From the NCBI GenBank assembly GCA_950097015.1, contig CATNEN010000001.1:8489001-8553000 (forward strand): 64,000 bases of DNA. Direction: 5' to 3'. This DNA comes from Macrostomum hystrix (taxonomy: Eukaryota > Platyhelminthes > Macrostomidae). Positions 14,001 to 23,500 of this stretch are shown here, piece after piece. The translations under genes and the position numbers were made by a program. The notes beneath the pieces are model-generated. The model saw only the letters and a list, made by a program, of their open reading frames with translations, was not told where the DNA came from and did not search any database. The first letter of the stretch is position 1. Each line of letters starts with the position of its first letter.

Positions 14001-14070
14001 TCGAAAGCTTACCCATCGTCAGAGCGCAGACGAAGCAGACCGCCAGAAGCAACCAGGCGATCTTGCCCAT
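446..14070 (-). CDS. Secreted WSC / vWA / fucolectin (FTP) mosaic protein, 3' end outside window
   Basis: I assembled 29 coding exons by hand from GT-AG sites with consistent phase; they total 8,311 nt, at least 2,770 residues. N to C order: signal peptide; Arg-rich repeat; WSC, WSC; vWA plus two small exons; WSC; vWA plus two small exons; FTP, WSC, FTP, WSC; vWA plus two small exons; six WSC; FTP; four WSC. The last exon seen (446-742) ends in a phase-1 donor, so the gene continues beyond base 1. WSC domains are eight-Cys, putatively carbohydrate-binding; FTP domains are the fucose-lectin fold of eel fucolectin; the vWA domains carry the D-x-T-G-S metal site and the GGGDCPE motif typical of hemicentin-like vWA. 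With a signal peptide and no membrane segment seen, it is probably secreted into mucus, cuticle, matrix or adhesive. The role is inferred. Individual modules are listed separately. Confidence 0.85.
2180..2590 (-). CDS. Exon 25: FTP (fucolectin-type) domain 3
   Basis: A 411-nt phase 1-1 exon, exactly the length of the other two FTP exons but clearly diverged. It contains AIDGNTNQDFFKHSCTHT, AWWQAKTDR, NRQDCCAGRLN and LCEVQVFGHY. Confidence 0.85.
2806..5522 (-). CDS. Exons 19-24: WSC domains 6-11
   Basis: Six successive phase 1-1 WSC exons lie at 5223-5522, 4826-5125, 4278-4574, 3613-3912, 3222-3521 and 2806-3102; each is 297 or 300 nt. All show GC[FY].D..RDLP, CY..C, ECWCGN.YG, a C...C.G[DN] pair and CG..WRN (CGAPWRN in the fifth). 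They differ clearly from one another, so this array is older than the WSC-FTP cassette at 7.3-9.3 kb. A minus-oriented SINE sits in the intron between the third and fourth. Confidence 0.9.
3988..4246 (-). mobile_element. SINE family A, copy 2
   Basis: It is in reverse orientation in the intron between WSC exons 21 and 22. On the minus strand the head GGAGTGAGTGGCAGAGCGGT carries the A box. The family body and the tail TGCCAACAGCCCATC follow. The B-box section is missing (internal deletion). Confidence 0.75.
6303..6538 (-). CDS. Exons 17-18: post-vWA tail, third copy
   Basis: Exon 17 is 6445-6538 (94 nt, LMEFVKRAVNGKMSFSAFPA). Exon 18 is 6303-6353 (51 nt, CGCRTINRRIC). Sizes and phases match the other two vWA cassettes. 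Confidence 0.78.
6645..7204 (-). CDS. Exon 16: vWA domain 3
   Basis: A 560-nt exon (phase 1 to 0). It begins ECPAGTKAKF and continues with LGSLIFVIDTTGSMG, ATFGDPY, GGGDCPEFAMSGARDAAD and LFTDASAKD. It is more diverged from vWA 1 and 2 than those are from each other, so it is an older copy. Confidence 0.88.
7277..7579 (-). CDS. Exon 15: WSC domain 5
   Basis: A 303-nt phase 1-1 exon nearly identical to exon 13 apart from its last few codons, where it ends RKPLS before the GTAAGT donor. Confidence 0.9.
7692..8102 (-). CDS. Exon 14: FTP (fucolectin-type) domain 2
   Basis: A 411-nt phase 1-1 exon, the paralogous copy of exon 12 at a constant offset of 1,164 bp with only scattered differences. 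It has the same AIDGN, SCTHT, AWWQ and DCC landmarks. Confidence 0.85.
8441..8743 (-). CDS. Exon 13: WSC domain 4
   Basis: A 303-nt phase 1-1 exon (APGLRFVGCFVDNNTRDLPV..., ECWCGN, CGSSWRN). With FTP 1 upstream and their shared 112-nt intron it forms a cassette repeated at 7277-8102 with a constant 1,164-bp offset. Confidence 0.9.
8856..9266 (-). CDS. Exon 12: FTP (fucolectin-type) domain 1
   Basis: A 411-nt phase 1-1 exon. Landmarks of the fucolectin/tachylectin-4/pentraxin-1 F-type lectin fold are AIDGN, YFHNSCTHT, AWWQ, the adjacent cysteines in NRQDCCADRLN, and a terminal LCEVQVNGHY. Eel-type F-lectins bind fucose through a His and two Arg; the exact ligand residues cannot be confirmed by eye. 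It is almost identical to FTP 2. Confidence 0.85.
9373..9606 (-). CDS. Exons 10-11: post-vWA tail, second copy
   Basis: Exon 10 is 9513-9606 (94 nt, LMEFVKRAANGRLSFSAFPV) and exon 11 is 9373-9423 (51 nt, CRCRYINRNTC). They have exactly the sizes and phases of exons 6-7. Confidence 0.78.
9801..10360 (-). CDS. Exon 9: vWA domain 2
   Basis: A 560-nt exon (phase 1 to 0). It begins RCPAGTRPKK and continues with LGSLVFVIDITGSMGGV, GGGDCPE and LFTDASAKD. It is nearly identical to vWA 1 from about 9801 to 10320, diverging only near its N-terminal end, which indicates a recent duplication or gene conversion. Confidence 0.88.
10667..11005 (-). CDS. Exon 8: WSC domain 3
   Basis: A 339-nt phase 1-1 exon, the longest WSC exon because of a Gly-rich linker (GGNGGASGGSGGRPPL) after the domain. 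Standard WSC landmarks are present (RDLPVLAG, CYQLC, ECWCGN, CGSSWRN). Confidence 0.88.
11079..11333 (-). CDS. Exons 6-7: post-vWA tail (94 nt and 51 nt exons)
   Basis: Exon 6 (11240-11333, 94 nt, phase 0 to 1) encodes LMEFVKRAANGRLTFSAFPA and onward. Exon 7 (11079-11129, 51 nt, phase 1-1) encodes a Cys-rich linker with CGCRNINRRTC. The same pair, with the same sizes and phases, follows each of the three vWA exons, so it is a fixed part of the vWA cassette. A CxCR...INR.xC pattern is kept in all three copies. I do not recognise it as a named domain. Confidence 0.8.
11527..11880 (+). mobile_element. SINE family A, copy 3 (longest)
   Basis: It lies in the intron between vWA 1 and its tail exon. 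It has TGAGCTCGATTCC (B box), GGGGCGCAGCCGCGGAGAGA, AGAGTGTACACTGCCTGACG and ends CCTCCTGCAAATATTATTAT. Together with copy 1 it defines the full middle section of the family. Confidence 0.8.
11893..12464 (-). CDS. Exon 5: vWA domain 1
   Basis: A 572-nt exon, entering phase 1 and leaving phase 0. It opens with a Cys-containing segment (SCPSGTRAKW...CSCTPAPEERR), then the vWA strand LGSLVFVIDITGSMG carrying the MIDAS-type D-x-T-G-S. Further landmarks are ATFGDPY, GGGDCPEMAMSGALDAAD and LFTDASAKD. The GGGDCPE motif is typical of hemicentin-like vWA domains. It is nearly identical to vWA 2 over most of its length. Confidence 0.88.
12623..12940 (-). CDS. Exon 4: WSC domain 2
   Basis: A 318-nt phase 1-1 exon with the same WSC landmarks as exon 3. 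It ends in a short Pro/Arg linker (YRPPRPPS) before the donor. It lies directly upstream of the first vWA exon. Confidence 0.9.
13163..13468 (-). CDS. Exon 3: WSC domain 1
   Basis: A 306-nt phase 1-1 exon. It encodes MRYIGCFIDNSSRDLPVLAG, then the CYQLC, ECWCGN, YGRYG and CDGN landmarks and a final RN.IYTTGL, the full WSC pattern of about eight cysteines. It is almost identical in coding sequence to exon 4, although the flanking introns differ. Confidence 0.9.
13558..13887 (-). CDS. Exon 2 of the mosaic gene: Arg/Trp-rich 14-residue repeats
   Basis: The exon is 330 nt, with a TTTTAG acceptor and GTAAGT donor, and contains a 42-bp tandem repeat (about four copies, 13674-13840). In the frame set by exon 1 (phase 1) and by the next WSC exon (phase 1) each unit encodes RRWSRPVRRHVRHV, and the flanks repeat the RRW..RP theme, giving a strongly cationic segment of about 110 residues. 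A second frame is also open and reads as GPDLYDVMSGMFVVG repeats, but it cannot be spliced in phase at the 3' junction. The frame choice therefore rests on splice phase only; RNA would settle it. Confidence 0.6.
13674..13840. repeat. 42-bp tandem repeat inside a coding exon
   Basis: There are about four copies of a 42-bp unit, which alternate accaacg and accagcg at one position in a regular two-unit pattern. The unit is a multiple of three and stop-free in several frames, which is why four overlapping ORFs exist here. It lies inside exon 2 of the mosaic gene. Confidence 0.9.
14013..14070 (-). CDS. Exon 1 of the mosaic gene: signal peptide
   Basis: The ATG at 14070 opens a hydrophobic leader (MGKIAWLLLAVCFVCALTM) and the exon ends after 58 nt at a GTAAGC donor, phase 1. 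Joined to exon 2 in the phase-consistent frame it continues A-D-A, a good signal peptidase site. It has the n-region Lys, hydrophobic core and small residues at -3/-1 expected of a secretory signal. The 5' UTR was not resolved; a CTTGCAG just upstream of the ATG could be a splice acceptor for an upstream or trans-spliced leader. Confidence 0.8.
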
Positions 14071-14204
14071 GACTGCAAGTCAGAAGTATACGCTAATCTG
14101 CTTCTAGAATAGATCTTGTAGCGTCAAGCAAATTCTCCTCAATCAACCGCAGCTGAATAAGGAGGATCCCGAGTTGGCCTCGGTAGCGCCGGAACACCGG
14201 TCCG

Positions 14205-14210
14205 TTTATA
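14205..14210 (-). promoter_or_regulatory. Candidate TATA box upstream of the mosaic gene
   Basis: TATAAA on the minus strand lies about 135 nt upstream of the ATG at 14070. This spacing allows a transcription start near 14180 and a 5' UTR of about 110 nt. It is a motif match only. Confidence 0.35.
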
Positions 14211-17200
14211 TCGACATGCAGTCGGTTGGGATCTGCTGACAGAAGCGGAGGCCTGGGCGGGGGTTGCCAGGCTGTTGTCTTCTCGCATAGCATCGGTGCG
14301 CCGTGTCAGCTTTGAGGCTCCGTTTCGCATCTGGTGCTCAGCGACACACCGTCCTTCCCCCACCCCACCCTAGCTTGGGCGAGAGCAGGCAGGACCAAAG
14401 TGAGAAAAAACATTAAATCGATGGTTGGAATTTGCCAGTTTTTTTACTAAAAAAATTCTTTTTGTAAAATGTTGAAAGTATTCGACGCTCGACTAAACCA
14501 TGCGAGAAATTCAATAGGAGCTGTACTGCCTTTCAAGTAGGAGAAGTCGACGCTTAGTCGCCAAGTCCTGCTTTCGGTTGACTCGCTGCTTATCGGAGGG
14601 CGAGGAGCCGAGGTTGCTGGGCTGGGAGGTGAGGGTGTGGGCGACAAGGCTTCTTCCTTGTGCCTATAACAGGCATACAATAGCCCCAATAGAGAGGCTC
14701 CGAATGTCTCGCTAAACACATGGCAGCTCATTGCCCTCACAATATCCCATTATCCCAGCCAAAGCCTCGGAGCCAAGTTGAGATCGAAGATCTCAGTCAA
14801 TCCAGCGCACCTCTCCACCACTAAGAACCGGTTTGAACCAGTTCTTCTTGCTCTTTCCTCCTGCTAGCAAGCAAGCGCAGTATGCAGTCAGATTTGCTGT
14901 CTTCTCGGCCTGAGGTGAAGAGCTACAAAGCAAACAATAGATCTTTTCCCGTCGCATCATCTGCCATCTGTCGCAGGAACTGCTCTATCGAAACTGTTTG
15001 CCTCTGAAAGTTTTTTTGGCCTCTCCCAGTGAAAGCAGAAGGCTAATAACTACACTGTGTCATTGTGGTCTGACACGAAGCACTGAATTTCTGAGCAAAT
15101 TTTGGAAAATTAAAAAAGAAAAATAAGCTAAAAATAGAATGCTCATTCATTATTTGCAATCTCGATGCTGATATGTTAATAGCGTCTAGGAAAAGAGAAC
15201 GGCACTGTATTCTTTTTGTTTGTTTATTTTTAATCGAACGCAACAAGTTGTACAATTGTACAGGTCAGTGCTTACTTATCGATCCAAGGCAGATAATACT
15301 CAAAGCAGACAGCAAAAGGATGCTCAGAAAAGTAATCAATAGGAAAAAGTTTCAAATAAAAACAACGAATTCAAGAGAAAGAGGCGACATGTCTTAAGAA
15401 AAACAACTGGAAAAAAACTTGAAATTGTTGTGTCAAAATTAAGCTGGGTCTTGGTAGATCGGAAGATGCGAAAACTAATTATGTAACGAGTTAAAAAGAT
15501 GCAAGTCATAAATGATGACATGATGAATTGTTCTTGAAATTGCGTTTCCAAATTTGAACTCAACTTAACACGACAGAAGGACGGAAATGTATAATTAATT
15601 AGCTTTATTTGTAACTTTAATAAGTAAAATTGAGGAGTCAAAGACTATTTGGATAAAAAGTTTGTGTTTTTTAGTCATAATTAAAATGCACTTATAAAAT
15701 AAGTTCAACAGTCAAACTATTAAATAAAAGTTCAATGGCACAAATTATTTAAATAGATTTCGTTTGCATTCAAAACTGACAAAGACCTAACAACCTAGAA
15801 GTGCTTATAGTTAAACAAAAAATAAGCACTTAATAATTCATGTCTTTGTACTAAATTAATTGTTGTTCAAAAATACCGAAATAATTAAACTTAAAATAAG
15901 TTGGAATGCTTAAAAGAGTGTTTCTAATTCATGTAGAACAACACTTTATTAGCTACCATTGAAACAGTTTAAAAATATGTAAAAGCCAATAAAATGGTTA
16001 AACTGTGTAGAGAAATTTGAACTACATTAAAAGTTGATCATGATAGGAAAAATTAAGGGAATTAAATAATTAAAATGAGTTCAGTGAGTTAACATCTAAG
16101 TGCCCGGCACAAACAATAGATTGACTGAAAAGTTTTACAGATTATCTGCATTATGATACTACTCGTACATTAACAAGCATAAAAGCTGTTAGCATATAAA
16201 TAAATACCCGATGAAAACGATTCTACATGACTTTAAAAAGTCATTAGAGAAAGCGTGAGTCATTAGAAAAAAATTTGAGCCAATAGAATAGTTTTTGAGT
16301 CATTTTGAGTAGGATTTGAGTCATTAGAGAAGTGTTGGAGTCATTAGAGAAGTTTCTGAGTCATTAGAGAAGTTTCTGAGTCATTAGATAAGTTTCTGAG
16401 TCATTAGAGAAGTTTCTGAGTCATTAGATAAGTTTCTGAGTCATTAGATAAGTTTCTGAGTCATTAGAGAAGTTTCTGAGTCATTAGATAAGTTTCTGAG
16501 TCATTAGATAAGTTTCTGAGTCATTAGAGAAGTTTCTGAGTCATTAGAGAAGTTTCTGAGTCATTAGATAAGTTTCTGAGTCATTAGATAAGTTTCTGAG
16601 TCATTAGAGAAGTTTCTGAGTCATTAGATAAGTTTCTGAGTCATTAGATAAGTTTCTGAGTCATTAGAGAAGTTTCTGAGTCATTAGATAAGTTTCTGAG
16701 TCATTAGATAAGTTTCTGAGTCATTAGATAAGTTTCTGAGTCATTAGATAAGTTTCTGAGTCATTAGATAAGTTTCTGAGTCATTAGATAAGTTTCTGAG
16801 TCATTAGAGAAGTTTCTGAGTCATTAGATAAGTTTCTGAGTCATTAGAGAAGTTTCTGAGTCATTAGAGAAGTTTCTGAGTCATTAGAGAAGTTTCTGAG
16901 TCATTAGAGAAGTTTCTGAGTCATTAGAGAAGTTTCTGAGTCATTAGATAAGTTTCTGAGTCATTAGAGAAGTTTCTGAGTCATTAGATAAGTTTCTGAG
17001 TCATTAGAGAAGTTTCTGAGTCATTAGATAAGTTTCTGAGTCATTAGATAAGTTTCTGAGTCATTAGAGAAGTTTCTGAGTCATTAGAGAAGTTTCTGAG
17101 TCATTAGAGAAGTTTCTGAGTCATTAGATAAGTTTCTGAGTCATTAGATAAGTTTCTGAGTCATTAGATAAGTTTCTGAGTCATTAGATAAGTTTCTGAG

Positions 17201-17571
17201 TCATTAGAGAAGTTTCTGAGTCATTAGATAAGTTTCTGAGTCATTAGATAAGTTTCTGAGTCATTAGATAAGTTTCTGAGTCATTAGATAAGTTTCTGAG
17301 TCATTAGATAAGTTTCTGAGTCATTAGAGAAGTGCTTTAGCCGTTAGAGAGGGGAATATAACACCATCAGTTTGTCATGGTATCGTTTTAATCGGGATAA
17401 GTTTTATATTATTTTCTTCTGAGTTCAAGTAAAATTGCTTGGAAATTTATAAAGAATAAATAAATATAAATAAATAGATACACAAGCGGGTCAATAAAGC
17501 TAATAGAGAAAAATCTATACTTTACAAACATACTGTAAGCTATTAAGTCAGTATTAATAGTCCAATTAGTT
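14211..17571. other. Intergenic region between the mosaic gene and the next gene
   Basis: No gene is supported here. From about 14.2 to 15.0 kb the DNA is moderately GC-rich and could hold upstream regulatory sequence. From 15.0 to 16.2 kb it is AT-rich without clear structure. From 16.2 to 17.35 kb it is a 20-bp tandem array. Short ORFs on both strands look like chance. Confidence 0.6.
16225..17345. repeat. 20-bp tandem array (about 50 copies)
   Basis: The unit is TCATTAGATAAGTTTCTGAG with two alleles, GATA and GAGA, at one site. The array is almost perfect between 16321 and 17325; the left edge (16225-16330) is degenerate. The two alleles are interspersed irregularly. Confidence 0.95.
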
Positions 17572-20500
17572 TCAATGCACGCCCATCAGATTAATGCTGG
17601 AGCCGGATGACCGTCTGATAATGTCACGCTTCAAGTGTTTGTGCAGTCTAGAGGACAATTTGTGCAACGTCTTGGCAGCTTTGACAGCGTCTGTCAGATC
17701 TAGCTGCGATTGAGTCCGGCCGACGGGATAATAGTCCGGCTGTGGGAAAAGTTTTCAGGGTAAATCTGCTGTTAGGAATTAGGCATAAATTTAACACATT
17801 CCTTTTAGGATAAAATTAATAGAGGCTTATGACTTCTACGTAGATATCGATAATGACTTCAGGGTAGATCGTGACTTCAGGGTAGCTAATGACTTCAGGA
17901 TAGCTAATGACTTCAGGGTAGATAATGACTTCAGGGTAGATAATGACTTCAGGGTAGCTAATGACTTCAGGGTAGCTAATGACTTCAGGGTAGCTAATGA
18001 CTTCAGGGTAGCTAATGACTTTAGGGTAGCTAATGACTTCAGGGTAGCTAATGACTTTAGGGTAGCTAATGACTTCAGGGAAGATCGTGACTTCAGTGTG
18101 AAGAATAACTTCAGGGTAGATCGTGGCTTCATGGTAGATAATAACTTCAGATCGTGACTTCAGGGTAGCTAATGACTTCAGGGAGATAATGACTTCAGTG
18201 TAGACAATAACTTAAGGGTAGATCGTGACTTCAGGTAGATAGCGACTTCAGGGTTAGATAGTGACTTCAGGGTAAATAAAGATAATTAATACTGGGCAGA
18301 CTTCAGGACTTCAGGCCAGTGAGTTTAAACCAACCTGAAATCCACCGCTACTGGCATAACCAACGCCGCTGTCAGCTTCGTAGATGTAAAACTCCTGCGT
18401 AGGCTGCGGCGGCGGCGGCGGCTGAGGAGGAAGACCGTAACCAACTCTACCGTAGGCCCTCCTCCGACCATTGCTGGCTGCAAGAGAGCTGACGCTGGCA
18501 ACACGGCGAAGCGACGAAGCGTCAGCTGGACCAGTCTCGGTCACAATGTAGCGTCGGAGCGGCTGCGGCGGTTCTACGTTGTACACGCGCTCCCTAGGAG
18601 GAGCAAAGCTGTTAAAAAGGAATATGATTAAATAGTAGTAGACAAATCAGCTGAGCCCTGAGCTCACACTCACACTGGGGTGTAAAGCTGATCTGACTTT
18701 CTTATCATCAAGCTTGGGGATCAGAATCTGATGTACACAAGCTTTGGGATCAGAATCTGATGTACACAAGCTTTGAGATTACAATCTGATGTACACAAGC
18801 TTTGGGATCAGAATCTGATGTACACAAGCTTTGGGATCAGAATCTGATGTACACAAGCTTTGGGATCAGAATCTGATGTACACAAGCTTTGGGATCAGAA
18901 TCTGATGTACACAAGCTTTGGGATCAGAATCTGATGTACACAAGATTTGAGATTACAATCTGATGTACACAAGCTTTGGGATCAGAATCTGATGTACACA
19001 AGCTTTGGGATCAGAATCTGATGTACACAAGCTTTGGGATCAGAATCTGATGTACACAAGCTTTGGGATCACAATCTGATGTACACAAGCTTTGGGATCA
19101 GAATCTGATGTACACAAGCTTTGGGATCAGAATCTGATGTACACAAGCTTTGGGATCAGAATCTGATGTACACAAGCTTTGGGATCAGAATCTGATGTAC
19201 ACAAGCTTTGGGATCACATTCTGATGTACACAAGCTTTGGGATCAGAATCTGATGTACACAAGCTTGGGGATCAGAATCTGATGTACACAAGCTTTGGGA
19301 TCAGAATCTGATGTACACAAGCTTTGGGATCAGAATCTGATGTACACAAGCTTTGGGATCAGAATCTGATGTACACAAGCTTTGGGATCACATTCTGATG
19401 TACACAAGCTTTGGGATCAGAATCTGATGTACACAAGCTTGGGGATCAGAATCTGATGTACACAAGCTTTGGGATCAGAATCTGATGTACACAAGCTTTG
19501 GGATCACAATCTGATGTACACAAGCTTTGGGATCACAATCTGATGTACACAAGCTTTGGGATCACATTCTGATGTACACAAGCTTTGGGATCACAATCTG
19601 CAATTTGGGATCGAATTTGGCACCAAAAGAATGTGGCCTCGCCGCGGATTCGAGCTCGGGTGCACCTTTCGTGTCTGTTACCTACAACTGATTTAGAGAA
19701 AATAAATAAAAAGAACTCACCCAGCCACGTGAGTTCTAAGGCCGTGCACAGCACGCATTGGACCAACTTTGGGATATCTGCAAGTCAGCAGGATTAGGCA
19801 AGCGAAATACTGTTAGCTCGCTAAGTTAACTTTGTTACAGGCTACCAACAAGCAAAAGTCTAAATTAGAAGGTTAAATTGTAAAGTTTGATCTAGAAGCA
19901 TGGCTTAAAGCCTAGTGGTTTGAGAGTCGGACTCACGACTTGGAGGTCGGGGGTTCGATTCCCGACTCCACTGGAAACTCTTAACTCTGCATTGCTCCAG
20001 TTCAGCCAGTTGTTAAATGGGTACCAGCATTAGCTGGCGTAATTGAGGGTGGGTGTGGCTTCCCCCCAGTCCATGGACTGAACAGCCGTACGCAGCCTTC
20101 AGATGCGCCGCGCAATAGCTGCGGTTGTTGGGGCAGGTGTAATCAATCAATAATCTAATTATCTAAAAAATGTAACAAAGGCGTGTCAAAATGTATCGTT
20201 ACTTCTTAGAGCGTTAATTTAAAAGCTTCAACGCTAGTTAATCGTTACTTTTTCAACGAGTCTAATTAGGACGCCAAATGAATGTTAGCATTTGTTGTTA
20301 AAACAAGCGACATTTTTTGTGATCACCAGTCTAGGTCACTCACCTTCCGAAACCGCCACCGACATGCTGCTGCTGCCGCTGCTGATACGGATAAGCCGGC
20401 GGCGGCGGTCTTGCAGAGCCAGCTGCCAGACAGGCCGACCGTCTGTGCGGCGTGCCCGGCTCGGCGCCGCATCCGGCGCAGACTCGATTCTCGAAGCTCA

Positions 20501-23500
20501 CTGGCCGGCCGCGATTTCGCCTCTCCGGCACTTTGCGCCAAGCTCGAGACCGCCCACCGTCGCTGGGTTTATTAGCCGCATCCCCAGCTGCTCCGCCGCG
20601 GAAGCGCATACCGGCTGCGCGTGGACTGGCGTCTCTGGGATGACGCTTGGGATAGAATGAGTACTCGCTGTACTCAAACTCCGGCCAATTGTCGTCATCG
20701 TCAAAATCTTCGTCTTCGTCAATATCCAGATCGTCGTCATCCGACTGGTAATCGTCTTCGGAGTCGTCGCCAAATCGTCGACGTCCGCGACGAAGAATGC
20801 CGGCCGAAGGGCTGGCTGCGGACACTGGCGACGGTCTGGCGGCGTTCGGATTCAGCCGTCGACTATCTCGATGATTGGCGCCAGGTCTAGAACGCTGTTG
20901 ACGACCGTTTTCATAGAAAGCAGAGTCATCATTATCAGTATTGCTGTGGCCTCTCCTAGTAGCGGCTGTTCTGTCTGGACTCTGGTACTCTTCCTCGTCA
21001 GAATAATAGTAATCGTCTTCGAGTGGATAGCGCCGAACTAGGCGACCTTCGCGATCGTATTCCTCTGTGAATGGAGGCTGTCTTGGTCTAGACCTACGAT
21101 TCTGCTGCTGCTGCTGCTGCCGATCTTTCGAACGCGCCTGAGAATTCGGCTGCTCATCGCGCCTAGCTGTGCTGGGACGTCGTAAATTTTCGCTACTTAA
21201 AATCGACGCGGCGTCGTCCGGAGTGGCTCCGGCGGCGACCGCTGCGGCCGCGGCCGCTTCAGCTTCAATCTCGGTGTCCAACTGATCTCGCAGCCAACGA
21301 ATGTCCTGTTCAAGATCGTGATATTCGTGATCAGCTGCATCCTTCTTTGTGTGCTGCTGCTGAGAGGCGGCCGAAATGCCGCCATTCAGTGTTGAAGCCA
21401 CAGAAGCCACGCCGCCAACAGCCACACCAGAGCCAACATCCGTGTCCGTATTCCGACTCAATCGTCTGCCAGCAACCGTGGACGAAGCGGCGGACATCAT
21501 CTCGTCTAGCGGACTGCCTCGCTGGCGTCGCTGATGCTGTTGAAGCAGGAGCTGCGAGGAGTGCCTCCGACCTCCGCCAGCGCTGGTAGCGAATCCGCTG
21601 TCATTCTCAGAGAGTGCGCCGGCGCCCAAGCCAGCATTCTGATTTAACGAAGATGCAGATTTAGCAGGCGAATAATGAGCCTTGCCATCGCCTGCGCCCG
21701 ACACCGCAGCCGACTGCGCCGGATTCAGCGGCATTCGTCGGGTACCACCGGCGCTGGCTCCGGATCCTCTAGGCGAGCCGGCACTAGCCAGTGCGGCCAG
21801 TTCAGCTTCCAGCTGAGCCGCCGTGCCAATCAGTCGACTACGACCGGCACTTTCGGCAACAATTCGGCGAAGTTCGCCAACTAGACGATCCAGTTCGCGT
21901 CTGGATGTTCCGCCACCTAACGAAGAAGCCGCCGTTGTTGTGCCAGTTGACGTTGGCGAATCGATTAGATCGACGCCTCGTCCGCCTCCGCCACCAGTAA
22001 CGCTGCTATTGGACTGTTTCAAATGACGATACTGACCCATGAGGTCTAGATAGAGTTCCTCGAGCTGAGCGAGCCTGTGCTCCGAACTCAATGCGGATTC
22101 GCCAATGGAAGCCGGATCTGTTGCAGTGGCTGCTGTGGCTGTTGACAGCTGAGTACCAGCCGCTGCGCTTGATCGGCGACGATCAAATGACGGATCGCGA
22201 AACGGCGTACGACGCTTCTGGCCACTTTGGCGAGCGTTTTCCGTCACCTGGTTTTAGGATGAAAATGATGGGTGACAGGTTGTTGCCAAGCAGCTAGGAG
22301 CTAGCTGATTTTGGGATCAGAATCTCATTGTAGCTTTGGGATCAGAATCTCATTGTAGCTTTGGGATCAGAATCCCATTGTAGCTTTGGGATCAGAATCT
22401 CATTGTAGCTTTGGGATCAGAATCTCATTGTAGCTTTGGGATCAGAATCTCATTGTAGCTTTGGGATCAGAATCTCATTGTAGCTTTGGGATCAGAATCC
22501 CATTGTAGCTTTGGGATCAGAATCTCATTGTAGCTTTGGGATCAGAATCTCATTGTAGCTTTGGGATCAGAATCTCATTGTAGCTTTGGGATCAGAATCT
22601 CATTGTAGCTTTGGGATCAGAATCTCATTGTAGCTTTGGGATCAGAATCTCATTGTAGCTTTGGGATCAGAATCCCATTGTAGCTTTGGGATCAGAATCT
22701 CATTGTAGCTTTGGGATCAGAATCTCATTGTAGCTTTGGGATCAGAATCTGTTTAACAGAAGCTTTGGGAACAATGTCGATATAACTCTGGGATGAGAAT
22801 CTGATGCGGCTTTATAAACTCAAGTGCAAGACATTGTCACTGACCTGCTCGTCCAGCTCATCTAGTCGCATGCTCAACTGAAACAGCTCTCCCTCCAACT
22901 GCTCGACGTCAACGCCGCCGAATTCATCTTCGTCATCCTCGTCTTCGTCTCCCTCGCCGCCGCCAACAATCCGGTTAGCGAATTCTTTCTGCAATTGGTC
23001 GAATGCTTGACGCAGTTCCGCCCGGAGCTGCTCCTGCTCCTCCACTGGCAGAGTGGCCAGATTGGCGCTGTCCAGGCGTCTGGAAAAGCAAATTATAAGG
23101 AGTTTTATTCAAATTCCAACTAGCCTACTCACAGTAGGATAGTAAACAAATCACGATTGAACTAACTTATGCAAGGCTTGAATTTTGCGCAACAACTGGC
23201 CCTTCTTGCCGCCGATTAGGGCGCCACCGCCTAATAGGCGGGGATCGAACCCGCGACCTCCAACACCAGCGCCGCCGCGCCTAGCCAGTTTGTTGGCAAC
23301 AACGGAGGGCGAAGCCGGGAGAGACGAAGTCTGACGCATAGCTGCGGCCTGGGCTTGCTGCTGCTGCTGCTGCTGATGTTGTGCGTCAGTCATAGCAGAT
23401 CTGGCCCTCTGCTGCTGCTGCTGCTGTTGCTGGGTTAGGCCGAATTGCTGTTGCTGCTGATTGATAACGCGCTGATGGCGAGCGAGTCTTTGATGCTGCT

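Noticed and set aside
16225-17345. CRISPR-like array
   Set aside because: Units are head-to-tail with no spacers; animal minisatellite.
19895-19985. tRNA gene
   Set aside because: A and B boxes are present but the sequence continues into a SINE body and I see no complete acceptor stem.
20340-22300. Several plus-strand ORFs of 60-120 codons opposite the 1.9-kb exon
   Set aside because: Antisense shadows of a GC-rich coding exon whose minus-strand frame is open for 635 codons and splices in phase.
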